Shown here: positions 16,308 to 24,449 of the stretch, one piece after another
How the letters are laid out: each line of letters starts with the position of its first letter
Position numbering within the stretch: position 1 is the first letter of the stretch
DNA from: Paracoccaceae bacterium
GTDB taxonomy: Bacteria > Pseudomonadota > Alphaproteobacteria > Rhodobacterales > Rhodobacteraceae
Assembly (NCBI GenBank): GCA_003511785.1
Contig: DOIS01000001.1
Location: 1,093 to 36,957 of the forward strand
Direction: 5' to 3'
Length of the DNA stretch: 35,865 nt
Program-made: the position numbers and the translations under genes
The notes under the pieces: generated by a model
The model's database searches: none
Seen by the model: the letters and a program-made list of their open reading frames with translations, nothing else
What the model was told of the DNA's origin: nothing

Positions 16308-16488
16308 GTGGAAAACTCCGTGGAGGAAACAACCCGGGTGATGTGCAGGGTTTCTAGGAAGTTTCGCCGGCGATGCAAAGCCGGGGATAGGAGGGGGGTT
16401 CATCCCGGGCGATCCCGTTTCCCTCCCCTTGGGACAAGGATAACTCGGAAAGCTGCATATCTCGGCTTCTCCGCAATCGTTCCCGGGG

Positions 16489-16497
16489 TTATCCACA
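16489..16497 (+). promoter_or_regulatory. perfect DnaA box
   Basis: TTATCCACA, identical to the strong consensus DnaA-binding site. It is the highest-quality box in the maf-hemJ gap. Confidence 0.75.
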
Positions 16498-16649
16498 CAA
16501 AGGCTTTGTCTCCGACAACCGAATTTGTCCTTGGCACAAAGGGCTTTCCAGAATGTCGGTCTTCGGTGTGCCGTAGCTCTGTGGGCGAGTCACCCCGCTG
16601 TGGGCAAATGCGGGGAGGAGTCGATAATCCACGGAGATTTGGATGCCTA

Positions 16650-16692
16650 CAAAACCATCATCCTTTCTTCTTTTCTTAAATTATTATTAGGG
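16650..16692. other. AT-rich tract, candidate DNA-unwinding element
   Basis: A pyrimidine-rich then TTAAATTATTATTA stretch is conspicuously AT-rich in an otherwise GC-rich window. It sits at the hemJ side of the DnaA boxes, where an origin unwinding element would be expected. It could also hold promoter elements for hemJ. Confidence 0.55.
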
Positions 16693-16719
16693 AGAGACGA
16701 CACAGCTTAGGGATACCCA

Positions 16720-17169
16720 ATGACCGACTTTCTCTGGCTCATCTATCCTTGGAGCAAGACGATCCATATCCTTGCGGTGATCTCATGGATGGCCGGTCTG
16801 TTCTATCTCCCGCGCCTCTACGTCTATCACGTCGAGCGTGTGTCCGAGGTGCCTGCGGCTGAGCCGATCTTCTTCACAATGGAAGAGAAGCTGATGAAAG
16901 TGATCATGCGTCCGGCCATGATCACGGCCTGGATCTTCGGCCTTATCATGGTGGCGACACCGGGGTTGATCGACTGGTCGCTGATCTGGCCCTGGACCAA
17001 AGGCGCCTCGGTTCTGGGCATGACCTGGTTTCACGGGTGGCTGGAACAACGTCGGCGGGCGTTCCTGGCAACGGACAATGCGCTGACCGGGCGCCAATAC
17101 CGCATGATGAACGAGGTGCCGACCGTTTTGATGGTGGTGATCGTGGCATCGGTGATCTTCAAGTTCTGA
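16720..17169 (+). CDS. hemJ: protoporphyrinogen oxidase HemJ
   Basis: HemJ oxidises protoporphyrinogen IX to protoporphyrin IX in heme and bacteriochlorophyll synthesis in bacteria that lack HemY and HemG. The 149-residue membrane protein has four hydrophobic helices and the conserved N-terminal WSKTIHILAVISWMAGLFYLPRLYVYH, with His16 the likely heme ligand. MEEKLMKVIMRPAM, MTWFHGWLEQRRRAF and a terminal NEVPTVLMVVIVASVIFKF helix follow. ATG 16720 has AGGG 7 bases upstream. It is the first gene rightward of the proposed oriC. Confidence 0.93.
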   Translation: MTDFLWLIYPWSKTIHILAVISWMAGLFYLPRLYVYHVERVSEVPAAEPIFFTMEEKLMKVIMRPAMITAWIFGLIMVATPGLIDWSLIWPWTKGASVLGMTWFHGWLEQRRRAFLATDNALTGRQYRMMNEVPTVLMVVIVASVIFKF

Positions 17170-17298
17170 CGCGCCGTTTGACTCCGGCTGGTGGCTGGAT
17201 TAAGCATCGCGCAACCTGCCCGTCCGGGCGGCGTGTTATCCCATGTCCTTTTCCGCCCGTATCCCCGCGTCAGCATCGGGATGCCAGGAGTGTTCCCC

Positions 17299-18570
17299 AT
17301 GACCACCGAATTTCTCAACCTCTCCGATCTCAAGGCCAAGAGCCCCAAGGATCTGCTCGCCATGGCCGAAGAGCTGGAGATCGAGAACGCCTCGACCATG
17401 CGCAAGGGCGAGATGATGTTCCAGATCCTGCGCGAACGCGCGGACGAGGGTTGGGAGATCGGCGGCGATGGCGTGCTTGAGGTGTTGCAGGACGGGTTCG
17501 GATTCCTCCGCTCTCCCGAGGCCAATTACCTGCCGGGCCCGGACGACATCTACGTGTCGCCCGACATGATCCGCCAATACTCGCTGCGCACAGGCGACAC
17601 GATCGAGGGGGCGATCAAAGCGCCGAACGACACGGAGCGCTATTTCGCGCTGACCGATGTCAAGAAGATCAATTTCGAAGAGCCGGAGCGCGCCCGGCAC
17701 AAGATCGCCTTCGATAACCTGACGCCGCTCTATCCCGACGAGCGGTTGAAGATGGAAATCGACGATCCCACCATCAAGGACAAGTCGGCCCGGGTCATCG
17801 ACCTGGTTTCGCCCATCGGGAAAGGGCAGCGGTCGCTGATCGTCGCGCCGCCGCGGACTGGCAAGACGGTGATCCTTCAGAACATCGCCCACTCGATCGA
17901 GCAGAACCACCCCGAATGCTACCTGATCGTCCTGCTGATCGACGAACGCCCCGAGGAAGTCACCGACATGCAGCGCTCGGTCAAGGGCGAGGTGGTATCG
18001 TCGACCTTCGATGAACCGGCCTCGCGCCATGTCGCGGTGTCCGAAATGGTCATCGAGAAGGCCAAGCGCTTGGTGGAGCATAAACGAGATGTTGTTATTC
18101 TTCTCGACTCAATCACAAGACTTGGTAGGGCTTTCAACACGGTCGTTCCATCGTCTGGCAAGGTTCTGACCGGCGGCGTCGATGCCAACGCGTTGCAACG
18201 GCCCAAGCGGTTCTTCGGCGCGGCCCGGAACATCGAAGAGGGCGGCTCGCTGACGATCATTGCCACGGCGCTGATCGACACCGGCTCGCGCATGGACGAG
18301 GTTATTTTCGAAGAGTTCAAGGGCACCGGCAACTCCGAGATCGTGCTGGACCGCAAGATCGCGGACAAGCGGGTGTTCCCGGCGATCGACATACTCAAGT
18401 CCGGCACGCGGAAAGAGGATCTGCTGGTGGACAAGGGCGATCTGCACAAGACTTTCGTCCTGCGCCGGATCTTGAACCCGATGGGCACGACAGATGCAAT
18501 CGAGTTCCTTCTGTCCAAGCTCAAGCAGACCAAGACCAATTCCGAGTTCTTCGATTCGATGAACACCTGA
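17299..18570 (+). CDS. rho: transcription termination factor Rho
   Basis: Rho is the hexameric RNA helicase that ends untranslated transcripts. The 423-residue protein begins MTTEFLNLSDLKAKSPKDLLAMAEEL (Rho-N helix bundle), followed by the cold-shock RNA-binding domain (GDGVLEVLQDGFGFLRSPEANYLPGPDDIYVSP), then the ATPase with the P-loop APPRTGKT near residues 183-190, LLIDERPEEVTDM (Walker B), the RNA-binding Q loop and the R loop. ATG 17299 is 8 bases after CAGGAG; the frame open upstream to 17191 is leader sequence. The 129-bp gap after hemJ contains a small GCCCGTCCGGGC hairpin (about 17218-17229) and no promoter I would defend. Confidence 0.96.
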   Translation: MTTEFLNLSDLKAKSPKDLLAMAEELEIENASTMRKGEMMFQILRERADEGWEIGGDGVLEVLQDGFGFLRSPEANYLPGPDDIYVSPDMIRQYSLRTGDTIEGAIKAPNDTERYFALTDVKKINFEEPERARHKIAFDNLTPLYPDERLKMEIDDPTIKDKSARVIDLVSPIGKGQRSLIVAPPRTGKTVILQNIAHSIEQNHPECYLIVLLIDERPEEVTDMQRSVKGEVVSSTFDEPASRHVAVSEMVIEKAKRLVEHKRDVVILLDSITRLGRAFNTVVPSSGKVLTGGVDANALQRPKRFFGAARNIEEGGSLTIIATALIDTGSRMDEVIFEEFKGTGNSEIVLDRKIADKRVFPAIDILKSGTRKEDLLVDKGDLHKTFVLRRILNPMGTTDAIEFLLSKLKQTKTNSEFFDSMNT

Positions 18571-18598
18571 CGGTCGCGACTGCACGGGGAGCGTGCGG

Positions 18599-19885
18599 AT
18601 GGATACGATATTCGCCTTGGCCAGTGCCCAGGGAAAGGCCGGAGTTGCAGTCATCAGGGTGTCCGGCCCGCAGGCTCACGCGGCGGCCAAAGCTCTCGGC
18701 GGCTCCCGCCTGCCGGAGCGCGGCATGACGTTGCGCGTGCTCCGTGATAGTCACGGAGATCGTCTGGACGAAGCCCTGATTCTGACCTTCCCGCATGGTG
18801 CGAGCTTTACCGGGGAAGAGGTGGCCGAACTCCAGGTTCACGGCAGTATCGCGGGCATCACGGCGGTGTTGGACGCTTTGTCCGCTTTGCCGGGGTTACG
18901 TCCCGCCGAGCCCGGCGAGTTTACCCGCCGCGCGCTCGAAAACGGGCGGATGGATCTGACGCAGGTGGAGGCGCTGGCCGATCTGATCGACTCCGAGACC
19001 GAGGCACAACGCCGGCAGGCGCAACGCGCGTTGTCCGGAAAACTGGGGGATATTGCCGAAGCCTGGCGGCGCGACCTGATCCGCGCAGCCGCGCTGATCG
19101 AGGCCACGATCGACTTCGCCGACGAAGAGGTCCCGGTGGACGTGACCCCGGAGGTCTCAACTCTGATCGCCAGTGTCCTTGCCGGGGTGTCCCGCGAAGC
19201 GGCGGGTGTGGATGTGGCGGAACGAGTTCGATCCGGCTTCGAGGTGGCCATCGTCGGCGCGCCGAACGTCGGAAAATCCACCTTGTTGAACGCGCTCGCC
19301 GGGCGGCAGGCGGCGATCACATCGGAAATCGCGGGTACGACGCGGGACGTCATCGAAGTTCGCATGGATCTCGAGGGTCTTCCGGTAACGTTCCTGGATA
19401 CCGCGGGGTTGCGGGAGACCGAGGATGCCGTGGAAGAGATCGGCGTGCAGCTGGCTAGGAGTCGGGCAGAAGCGGCTGATCTTCGTATCGTTTTGCTGGA
19501 AGAGGGGAGGGAGGTCGACATCCCTCTGGTCGACAGTGACCTGACGATGCGGGCCAAGGCTGATTTGGCAGAGGATGTGGAAAACGGAGTCTCCGGGCTC
19601 ACCGGGCAGGGAATCGACAAGCTCGTGGACGATATCACTCGCGAACTGCGGTCTCGAACGGCTGCGGCAGGGTTGTCCAGCCGGCAACGTCACAAATACG
19701 CGTTGCAACAAGCAGAAACAGGGTTGCGCGCGGCCGAGGGTGTTCTTGAGAGAGGACCAGACTACTACGAACTGGTGGCAGAGGAAATCCGCCGATCTAT
19801 CCGTGCATTGGAATCGCTTGTTGGACGGGTTGATGTCGAAGATTATCTGGACGAAATCTTTTCAAGTTTCTGCCTCGGTAAGTGA
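18599..19885 (+). CDS. mnmE: tRNA uridine-5-carboxymethylaminomethyl modification GTPase MnmE
   Basis: With MnmG it builds the cmnm5 group on U34 of tRNAs reading split codon boxes. The 428-residue protein has the N-terminal folate-binding domain (MDTIFALASAQGKAGVAVIRVSGP ... PGEFTRRALENGRMDLTQVEALADLI), a GTPase insert with G1 GAPNVGKST (about residue 221), the TTRD switch, DTAGLRETEDAVEEIG and the C-terminal CLGK motif needed for activity. I prefer ATG 18599, 7 bases after GGGGAG; a GTG at 18593 is only one base from it. It ends 4 bp before the first mnmG start candidate. Confidence 0.95.
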   Translation: MDTIFALASAQGKAGVAVIRVSGPQAHAAAKALGGSRLPERGMTLRVLRDSHGDRLDEALILTFPHGASFTGEEVAELQVHGSIAGITAVLDALSALPGLRPAEPGEFTRRALENGRMDLTQVEALADLIDSETEAQRRQAQRALSGKLGDIAEAWRRDLIRAAALIEATIDFADEEVPVDVTPEVSTLIASVLAGVSREAAGVDVAERVRSGFEVAIVGAPNVGKSTLLNALAGRQAAITSEIAGTTRDVIEVRMDLEGLPVTFLDTAGLRETEDAVEEIGVQLARSRAEAADLRIVLLEEGREVDIPLVDSDLTMRAKADLAEDVENGVSGLTGQGIDKLVDDITRELRSRTAAAGLSSRQRHKYALQQAETGLRAAEGVLERGPDYYELVAEEIRRSIRALESLVGRVDVEDYLDEIFSSFCLGK

Positions 19886-19889
19886 GGAG

Positions 19890-19905
19890 TGTTTCACGTG
19901 AAACA
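19890..19905. promoter_or_regulatory. parS site 1, at the mnmG start
   Basis: TGTTTCACGTGAAACA is a perfect 16-bp match to the parS palindrome bound by chromosomal ParB. It begins right after the mnmG Shine-Dalgarno and covers the preferred GTG start. parA and parB lie 2.5-4.2 kb downstream. ParB bound here would load onto origin-proximal DNA and spread. Confidence 0.92.
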
Positions 19906-21766
19906 GTGCGAATTCGACGTGATCGTCATCGGTGGGGGACATGCGGGAACCGAAGCCGCGCATGCTGCGGCCCGCATGGGTGCGCGGACCGGTCTCGTAA
20001 CCTTGAAGCGGTCAGACATCGGGGTGATGAGCTGCAACCCGGCAATTGGGGGGCTGGGTAAAGGCCATTTGGTTCGCGAAATCGACGCGTTGGACGGGGT
20101 TATGGGACGGGTCGCCGACAAGGCCGGTATACAGTTCCGCCTGCTCAACCGTCGAAAGGGGCCAGCGGTGCAAGGGCCGAGAGCGCAGGCGGACCGCGCG
20201 CTTTACCGCGCGGCGATGCTGGACCTGACGCAGGCCCAGGCTGGGCTCGAGATCATCGAGGGGGAAGCAGTCGATTTCCTTATGTATGATGAGGCGGTTG
20301 GTGGCGTTCTATTGGCCGACGGAACAGAACTCCGTGCCCAATCGGTCGTTCTCACCTCAGGCACGTTTTTGCGCGGCGTAATCCATGTAGGGGATGTGGC
20401 CAAGCCCGGGGGGCGGATGGGCGACAAGCCATCTTTGCGCCTGGCCGAGAGAATCGAGTCGTTTGGTCTTCCCTTGGGGCGGCTCAAGACCGGGACACCG
20501 CCCCGGCTGGACGGGCGTACGATCGACTGGTCACGGCTGGACATGCAGCCGGGAGATGATGAGCCGACGTTTTTCTCGTTCCTGTCGCAGTCCGTGACCG
20601 CGCCCCAGCTATCCTGTGGCATAACCCACACCAACCCGAGGACGCATGACATCATCCGGGAAAACCTGCCCCGGTCGGCTATGTACGGGGGGCATATTGA
20701 CGGGGTAGGACCGCGCTATTGCCCTTCGATCGAGGACAAGATCGTGCGCTTCTCCGATAAGCAATCGCATCAGATTTTCTTGGAGCCCGAGGGCGCGGGT
20801 GACCATACTGTTTACCCCAACGGGATTTCTACATCCCTTCCGTTGGAGGTTCAGGTCGACTACGTACACAGCATCCTTGGGTTGGAGAGGGCTGAAATCC
20901 TCCAGCCTGGTTATGCAATCGAATATGATTACGTCGACCCGAGGGTCCTTGATAGCAGGTTGGCCCTGCGAGACGTCCCTGGCCTGTTCCTCGCAGGTCA
21001 GATCAATGGGACCACAGGGTACGAAGAAGCAGCTGCGCAAGGGCTGGTAGCGGGCTTGAACGCTGCGCTGAAGGCGCTCGACCGCGATCCCGTCAGCTTC
21101 CAGCGTTCCGACAGTTATATCGGCGTGATGATCGACGATTTGACCACACGTGGTGTGACCGAGCCATACCGCATGTTCACGTCTCGCGCGGAGTTCCGGC
21201 TGTCGCTACGCGCCGATAATGCCGATCAGAGGTTGACGCCGTTGGGCCTGTCGTTGGGCTGCGTCGGCGAGACGCGCCGCGATCTTTTCGGCAAGAAGAT
21301 GGAGCAGCTCGAAGCGGCCCGGTCGTCTCTTTCGTCGGTTGCGTTTACCCCCAAGCAGATCTCGGAAGCGGGGATCAAGATCAACCAGGACGGGACCAAG
21401 CGCACGCTGATGGACCTTCTGGCCTTCCCGGATGTCGGTTTTGCTGATGTGGCCCCGTTCAGCTTGGGGCTTGCCGAGATCGAACCGGAGATTCGGAGGC
21501 AGGTGGAACGGGATGCGCTTTATGCCAATTACATCGAGCGGCAGAACAAGGATATTCAGGCGCTCCAGCGTGACGAGATGCGTATAATCCCGCATGATTT
21601 CGAATTCGGTCGCGTGTCCGGTCTGTCGAATGAGCTCAAACAGAAGCTGGCTCATGCGCGGCCACAAAATCTTGCGCAGGCTTCCAAGGTTGACGGGATG
21701 ACACCCGCCGCGCTCGCGTTGCTGCTGGCTAGGCTGCGGCGCGAAGACAAGGCGCGTAGCGCATGA
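19898..21766 (+). CDS. mnmG: tRNA uridine-5-carboxymethylaminomethyl modification enzyme MnmG (GidA)
   Basis: This FAD enzyme is the partner of MnmE in making cmnm5U34. It is about 622 residues, the normal length. Landmarks are the Rossmann motif FDVIVIGGGHAGTEAA, SCNPAIGGLGKGHLVREIDALDG, KGPAVQGPRAQADR, RLKTGTPPRLDGRTIDW, RYCPSIEDKI, LFLAGQINGTTGYEEAAAQG and a C-terminal helical domain. The start is ambiguous: GTG 19889 would give MFHVKQC but abuts the GAGGAG (19884-19889) itself, whereas GTG 19898 lies 8 bases after it and begins MKQCEFDV, so I use 19898. Codon use is visibly less GC3-biased than in the catabolic genes. The stop overlaps the rsmG start by 4 bp. Confidence 0.94.
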   Translation: MKQCEFDVIVIGGGHAGTEAAHAAARMGARTGLVTLKRSDIGVMSCNPAIGGLGKGHLVREIDALDGVMGRVADKAGIQFRLLNRRKGPAVQGPRAQADRALYRAAMLDLTQAQAGLEIIEGEAVDFLMYDEAVGGVLLADGTELRAQSVVLTSGTFLRGVIHVGDVAKPGGRMGDKPSLRLAERIESFGLPLGRLKTGTPPRLDGRTIDWSRLDMQPGDDEPTFFSFLSQSVTAPQLSCGITHTNPRTHDIIRENLPRSAMYGGHIDGVGPRYCPSIEDKIVRFSDKQSHQIFLEPEGAGDHTVYPNGISTSLPLEVQVDYVHSILGLERAEILQPGYAIEYDYVDPRVLDSRLALRDVPGLFLAGQINGTTGYEEAAAQGLVAGLNAALKALDRDPVSFQRSDSYIGVMIDDLTTRGVTEPYRMFTSRAEFRLSLRADNADQRLTPLGLSLGCVGETRRDLFGKKMEQLEAARSSLSSVAFTPKQISEAGIKINQDGTKRTLMDLLAFPDVGFADVAPFSLGLAEIEPEIRRQVERDALYANYIERQNKDIQALQRDEMRIIPHDFEFGRVSGLSNELKQKLAHARPQNLAQASKVDGMTPAALALLLARLRREDKARSA

Positions 21767-22377
21767 TCAAGCCGTCGGCGACCGATTTGGATGTTTCACG
21801 TGAAACATTCGAGCGCCTGAGCAAATTTGCCGATCTCGTGCGTAAATGGTCCCCAAAGATCAACCTGGTCTCACGGGGGAGCATGGAGCACCTCTGGGAG
21901 AGGCATATCCGCGACTCGATCCAGGTGATCCGTCAGGCCACGCCGGCTCAGAGTTGGCTCGACCTCGGCAGTGGCGGAGGATTCCCAGGCCTGATCGCCG
22001 CAATTGTCGCAGCGGATGAACAACCGGAGCAGGTTGTAACCCTGGTCGAAAGCGATCAACGTAAGGCGATCTTCCTTCGGACTGCGGCTCGGGAAACAGG
22101 GGTGAACTGCACCGTTTTGGCGCAGCGCATCGAACAGGTGCCCCCACGAAATGCAGACATCCTTTCCGCGCGCGCCCTCGCGGACCTGCGCTCGCTTTTG
22201 GGACATGCCGAACGACATCTGTCCCCGTCGGGGCTCGCACTATTTCCAAAGGGCGCAAGTTGGAAAAAAGAGCTGGACGAGGCGCGCCTGCAATGGCGAT
22301 TCGATGCCGAAGCGATTACAAGCAAAATCGAACCCACAGCCGTCATCCTGAAGATAAAAGGAGTGCAGCGTGCCTGA
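21763..22377 (+). CDS. rsmG: 16S rRNA (guanine527-N7)-methyltransferase RsmG (GidB)
   Basis: RsmG methylates G527 in the 530 loop of 16S rRNA with S-adenosylmethionine; its loss gives low-level streptomycin resistance in several bacteria. The 204-residue protein has NLVSRGSMEHLWERHIRDS, the SAM-binding WLDLGSGGGFPGL, VTLVESDQRKAIFLRTAARETG and ILSARALADLRSLL. The N-terminal DVSRETF is encoded across a parS site. ATG 21763 overlaps the mnmG stop; the end overlaps parA by 8 bp. Confidence 0.94.
   Translation: MIKPSATDLDVSRETFERLSKFADLVRKWSPKINLVSRGSMEHLWERHIRDSIQVIRQATPAQSWLDLGSGGGFPGLIAAIVAADEQPEQVVTLVESDQRKAIFLRTAARETGVNCTVLAQRIEQVPPRNADILSARALADLRSLLGHAERHLSPSGLALFPKGASWKKELDEARLQWRFDAEAITSKIEPTAVILKIKGVQRA
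21792..21807. promoter_or_regulatory. parS site 2, inside rsmG
   Basis: A second perfect TGTTTCACGTGAAACA lies inside the rsmG coding sequence at codons about 10-15, 1.9 kb from site 1. The encoded residues (VSRETF) are therefore constrained by DNA-level function as well as by the protein. Confidence 0.92.
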
Positions 22378-23179
22378 CCCTTCGCGCCCGATTCCTCCGC
22401 GCATCATTGCTGTTGCCAACCAGAAAGGCGGCGTTGGAAAGACTACTACGGCCATCAATCTCGCGGCCGCTTTGGCGGAAACCGGGTTGCGGGTGCTGGT
22501 GGTGGATCTTGATCCGCAGGGAAATGCGTCAACCGGCCTTGGAATCGAGGCGGGGAACCGGGACAGGACGACGTACGATCTGCTACTCGATGAGGCCGAA
22601 TTGCACGAGGTCATCCAGGATACCGGGTTCGAAGGTATGGGTATCGTTCCGGCAACGGTGGACCTGAGTTCCGCGGATATTGAGCTGATTTCCAACGAAA
22701 AACGAAGCTTCCTTTTGCACGATGCGCTGCGCCAGCCCGCGATGGACAGCTTCAGCTGGGACTTCATCCTGATCGACTGCCCGCCGTCGCTCAACCTTCT
22801 GACCGTGAACGCCATGGTCGCGGCTGATTCGGTCATGGTGCCATTGCAAAGCGAGTTCTTCGCGCTCGAAGGCCTGTCGCAGTTGATGCTGACCATCCGT
22901 GAGGTGCGCCAGACCGCAAACCCGAAGCTGCGGATCGAGGGTGTGGTGCTCACCATGTATGACCGACGCAACAATCTGTCCCAGCAGGTCGAGCAGGATG
23001 CGCGCGACAACCTGGGCGATCTGATCTTCGACACGGTGATCCCGCGGAACGTTCGTGTAAGCGAGGCGCCGTCCTATGCGGTCCCGGTCCTAGTGTATGA
23101 CAGCGCGTCCCAAGGGGCAAAGGCGTACCGTGCCCTGGCAGCCGAGCTCTTGGCACGCCGCGCGAAACAGGCGGCTTGA
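22370..23179 (+). CDS. parA: chromosome-partitioning ATPase ParA (Soj)
   Basis: ParA forms an ATP-dependent dimer on the nucleoid that moves ParB-parS complexes and so separates new origins. The 269-residue protein has a deviant Walker A motif KGGVGKTTTAIN (about residues 19-30), LVVDLDPQGNASTGLG, the Walker B segment FILIDCPPSLNLLTVNAM, QSEFFALEGLSQL and IPRNVRVSEAPS. The short N-terminus, without a helix-turn-helix, marks it as chromosomal type. The start is GTG 22370, 6 bases after AAAGGAG, overlapping rsmG by 8 bp. parB is 20 bp downstream. Confidence 0.96.
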   Translation: MPDPSRPIPPRIIAVANQKGGVGKTTTAINLAAALAETGLRVLVVDLDPQGNASTGLGIEAGNRDRTTYDLLLDEAELHEVIQDTGFEGMGIVPATVDLSSADIELISNEKRSFLLHDALRQPAMDSFSWDFILIDCPPSLNLLTVNAMVAADSVMVPLQSEFFALEGLSQLMLTIREVRQTANPKLRIEGVVLTMYDRRNNLSQQVEQDARDNLGDLIFDTVIPRNVRVSEAPSYAVPVLVYDSASQGAKAYRALAAELLARRAKQAA

Positions 23180-23199
23180 GCGGGTAGAGGAGAAAGAAA

Positions 23200-24102
23200 A
23201 TGTCCGACAAGAAAGCACGGCCCCGAGGCCTCGGTCGCGGATTGTCCGCCCTTATGGCGGACATTCCGTCCGACCCCGAAACGAGCCAGGGCGGCCCTCG
23301 GCGACCCGACATGATGCTCCCGATCGAGCAGCTTTCGGCCAACCCGAACCAGCCACGCCGTCGCTTTGACGACAGCGATTTGAACGATCTTGCCGCCTCG
23401 ATCAAGGAAAAGGGGATCATCCAGCCGCTCATCGTCCGCCAGACCGGGGATGCACGGTTCGAAATTGTTGCGGGCGAGCGCCGGTGGCGTGCCGCGCAGA
23501 TGGCACAGCTGCACGAGGTGCCGGTGCTGTTGCGCGAGCTGGACGATACAGAAGTTCTGGAAATCGCGATCATCGAGAATATCCAGCGTGCCGATCTCAA
23601 CGCGGTCGAAGAGGCGGCCGGCTACAGGCAATTGATGGACCGGTTCGGCCATACCCAGGACAAGCTGGCCGAAGCCCTTGGCAAGAGCCGGTCGCATATC
23701 GCCAACCTGCTACGGTTGTTGAACCTGCCGGACCCGGTGCAGGAGATGCTGCGCGAAGGACAATTGTCGGCTGGTCACGCTCGGGCGTTGATCACGTCCG
23801 ACGATCCGCTGGACCTTGCCCGAAAGGTGGTCAAAGGCGGCCTCTCCGTTCGGGCCACCGAGCAACTGGTGAAAAAGCAGTCGCAGGCCGAGGAAGGTGG
23901 CGCAGCTGCACCAACGCGCAACCGGCGCGCGACCAGGGAAAAGGATGCTGATACAGTCGCGCTCGAAGGCGATCTTTCCGCCATGCTCGGGATGAAAGTC
24001 AGCATCGAGCACGAAGCTGGCGGGGAGGCTGGGCGCGTGGTGATCCGCTATGACACATTGGACCAGTTGGACGATCTCTGTTCGGCACTCAGCCGGAACT
24101 AG
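23200..24102 (+). CDS. parB: chromosome-partitioning protein ParB (Spo0J)
   Basis: ParB binds parS, clamps DNA using CTP and spreads to form the partition complex. The 300-residue protein has the N-terminal ParA-interacting segment (RPRGLGRGLSALMAD), the ParB/CTP-binding domain (NPNQPRRRFDD, IIQPLIVRQ, ERRWRAAQMA, ENIQRADLNAVEEA), a helix-turn-helix (TQDKLAEALGKSRSHIANLLRLLNLPD, EGQLSAGHARAL) and a C-terminal dimer domain ending in LDDLCSALSRN. The start is ATG 23200, with a purine-rich GGAGAAAG site. Its last 14 bp overlap the tail of the converging DUF454 gene. Confidence 0.96.
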   Translation: MSDKKARPRGLGRGLSALMADIPSDPETSQGGPRRPDMMLPIEQLSANPNQPRRRFDDSDLNDLAASIKEKGIIQPLIVRQTGDARFEIVAGERRWRAAQMAQLHEVPVLLRELDDTEVLEIAIIENIQRADLNAVEEAAGYRQLMDRFGHTQDKLAEALGKSRSHIANLLRLLNLPDPVQEMLREGQLSAGHARALITSDDPLDLARKVVKGGLSVRATEQLVKKQSQAEEGGAAAPTRNRRATREKDADTVALEGDLSAMLGMKVSIEHEAGGEAGRVVIRYDTLDQLDDLCSALSRN

Positions 24103-24448
24103 GCCGCGTCCACAGAAAGGCGAGCACTGCACCCAGCACGATCGCTTGAATGCCAAGAACGAAACCCGGGACGCCGAGCGCAAGTGAAATCCCGAAGACC
24201 AGCCCGATGGAGACCGTTGCCCAGCGTTTTGCCGGAAGGCTGATTGCCCCGCTCCGGTTCCAGTCCTCGATCATGGGGCCGAATTGGCGATGCCGAAGCA
24301 GCCAGTCATGTAGCCGCCGCGAAGACCGGGAAAAGAAGAACGCGGCCAGAAGAAGGAAAGGGACCGTGGGGAGAAGCGGCAGGAAAACACCGAGCAGCGC
24401 GAGACCGACACAGAGCAACCCGAGGCTGGCATAGAGATAGACCATCAT
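24089..24448 (-). CDS. DUF454 (YbaN-like) small inner-membrane protein
   Basis: The 119-residue protein has three hydrophobic segments: an N-terminal helix pair (LYASLGLLCVGLALLGVFLPLLPTVPFLLLAAFFFSRSS) with the LPLLPTVPFLLLAAF signature typical of DUF454, then a basic amphipathic stretch RRLHDWLLRHRQFGPMIEDW, and a C-terminal helix pair. Its function is unknown. Two adjacent ATGs (24448 and 24445) can start it. It begins 1 bp from the end of hemW and is likely the last gene of the rph-rdgB-hemW operon. Its end overlaps parB by 14 bp on the opposite strand. Confidence 0.9.
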   Translation of the reverse strand: MMVYLYASLGLLCVGLALLGVFLPLLPTVPFLLLAAFFFSRSSRRLHDWLLRHRQFGPMIEDWNRSGAISLPAKRWATVSIGLVFGISLALGVPGFVLGIQAIVLGAVLAFLWTRPSSG

Positions 24449-24449
24449 A

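Larger units (their letters stand above)
16308..16719. other. putative chromosomal replication origin (oriC)
   Basis: This 412-bp gap between divergent maf and hemJ has no gene. It contains a perfect DnaA box (16489-16497), an 8-of-9 box on the minus strand at the maf start (16307-16315), weaker boxes at 16580-16588, 16599-16607 and 16625-16633, two spaced CACAAAGG(G)CTTT repeats (16496-16507 and 16535-16547), a CTGTGGGC repeat (16579-16586 and 16598-16605), and an AT-rich stretch before hemJ. Genes on both flanks run outward and parAB with two parS sites lie 3-8 kb away. Each is typical of an origin; the combination is persuasive, but no GC-skew calculation was done. Confidence 0.75.

Noticed and set aside
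16676..16690. CtrA-like TTAA-N7-TTAG in the AT-rich tract
   Set aside because: One mismatch, and such a motif is easily produced by chance in an AT-rich stretch; I have no evidence that CtrA controls replication in this group.
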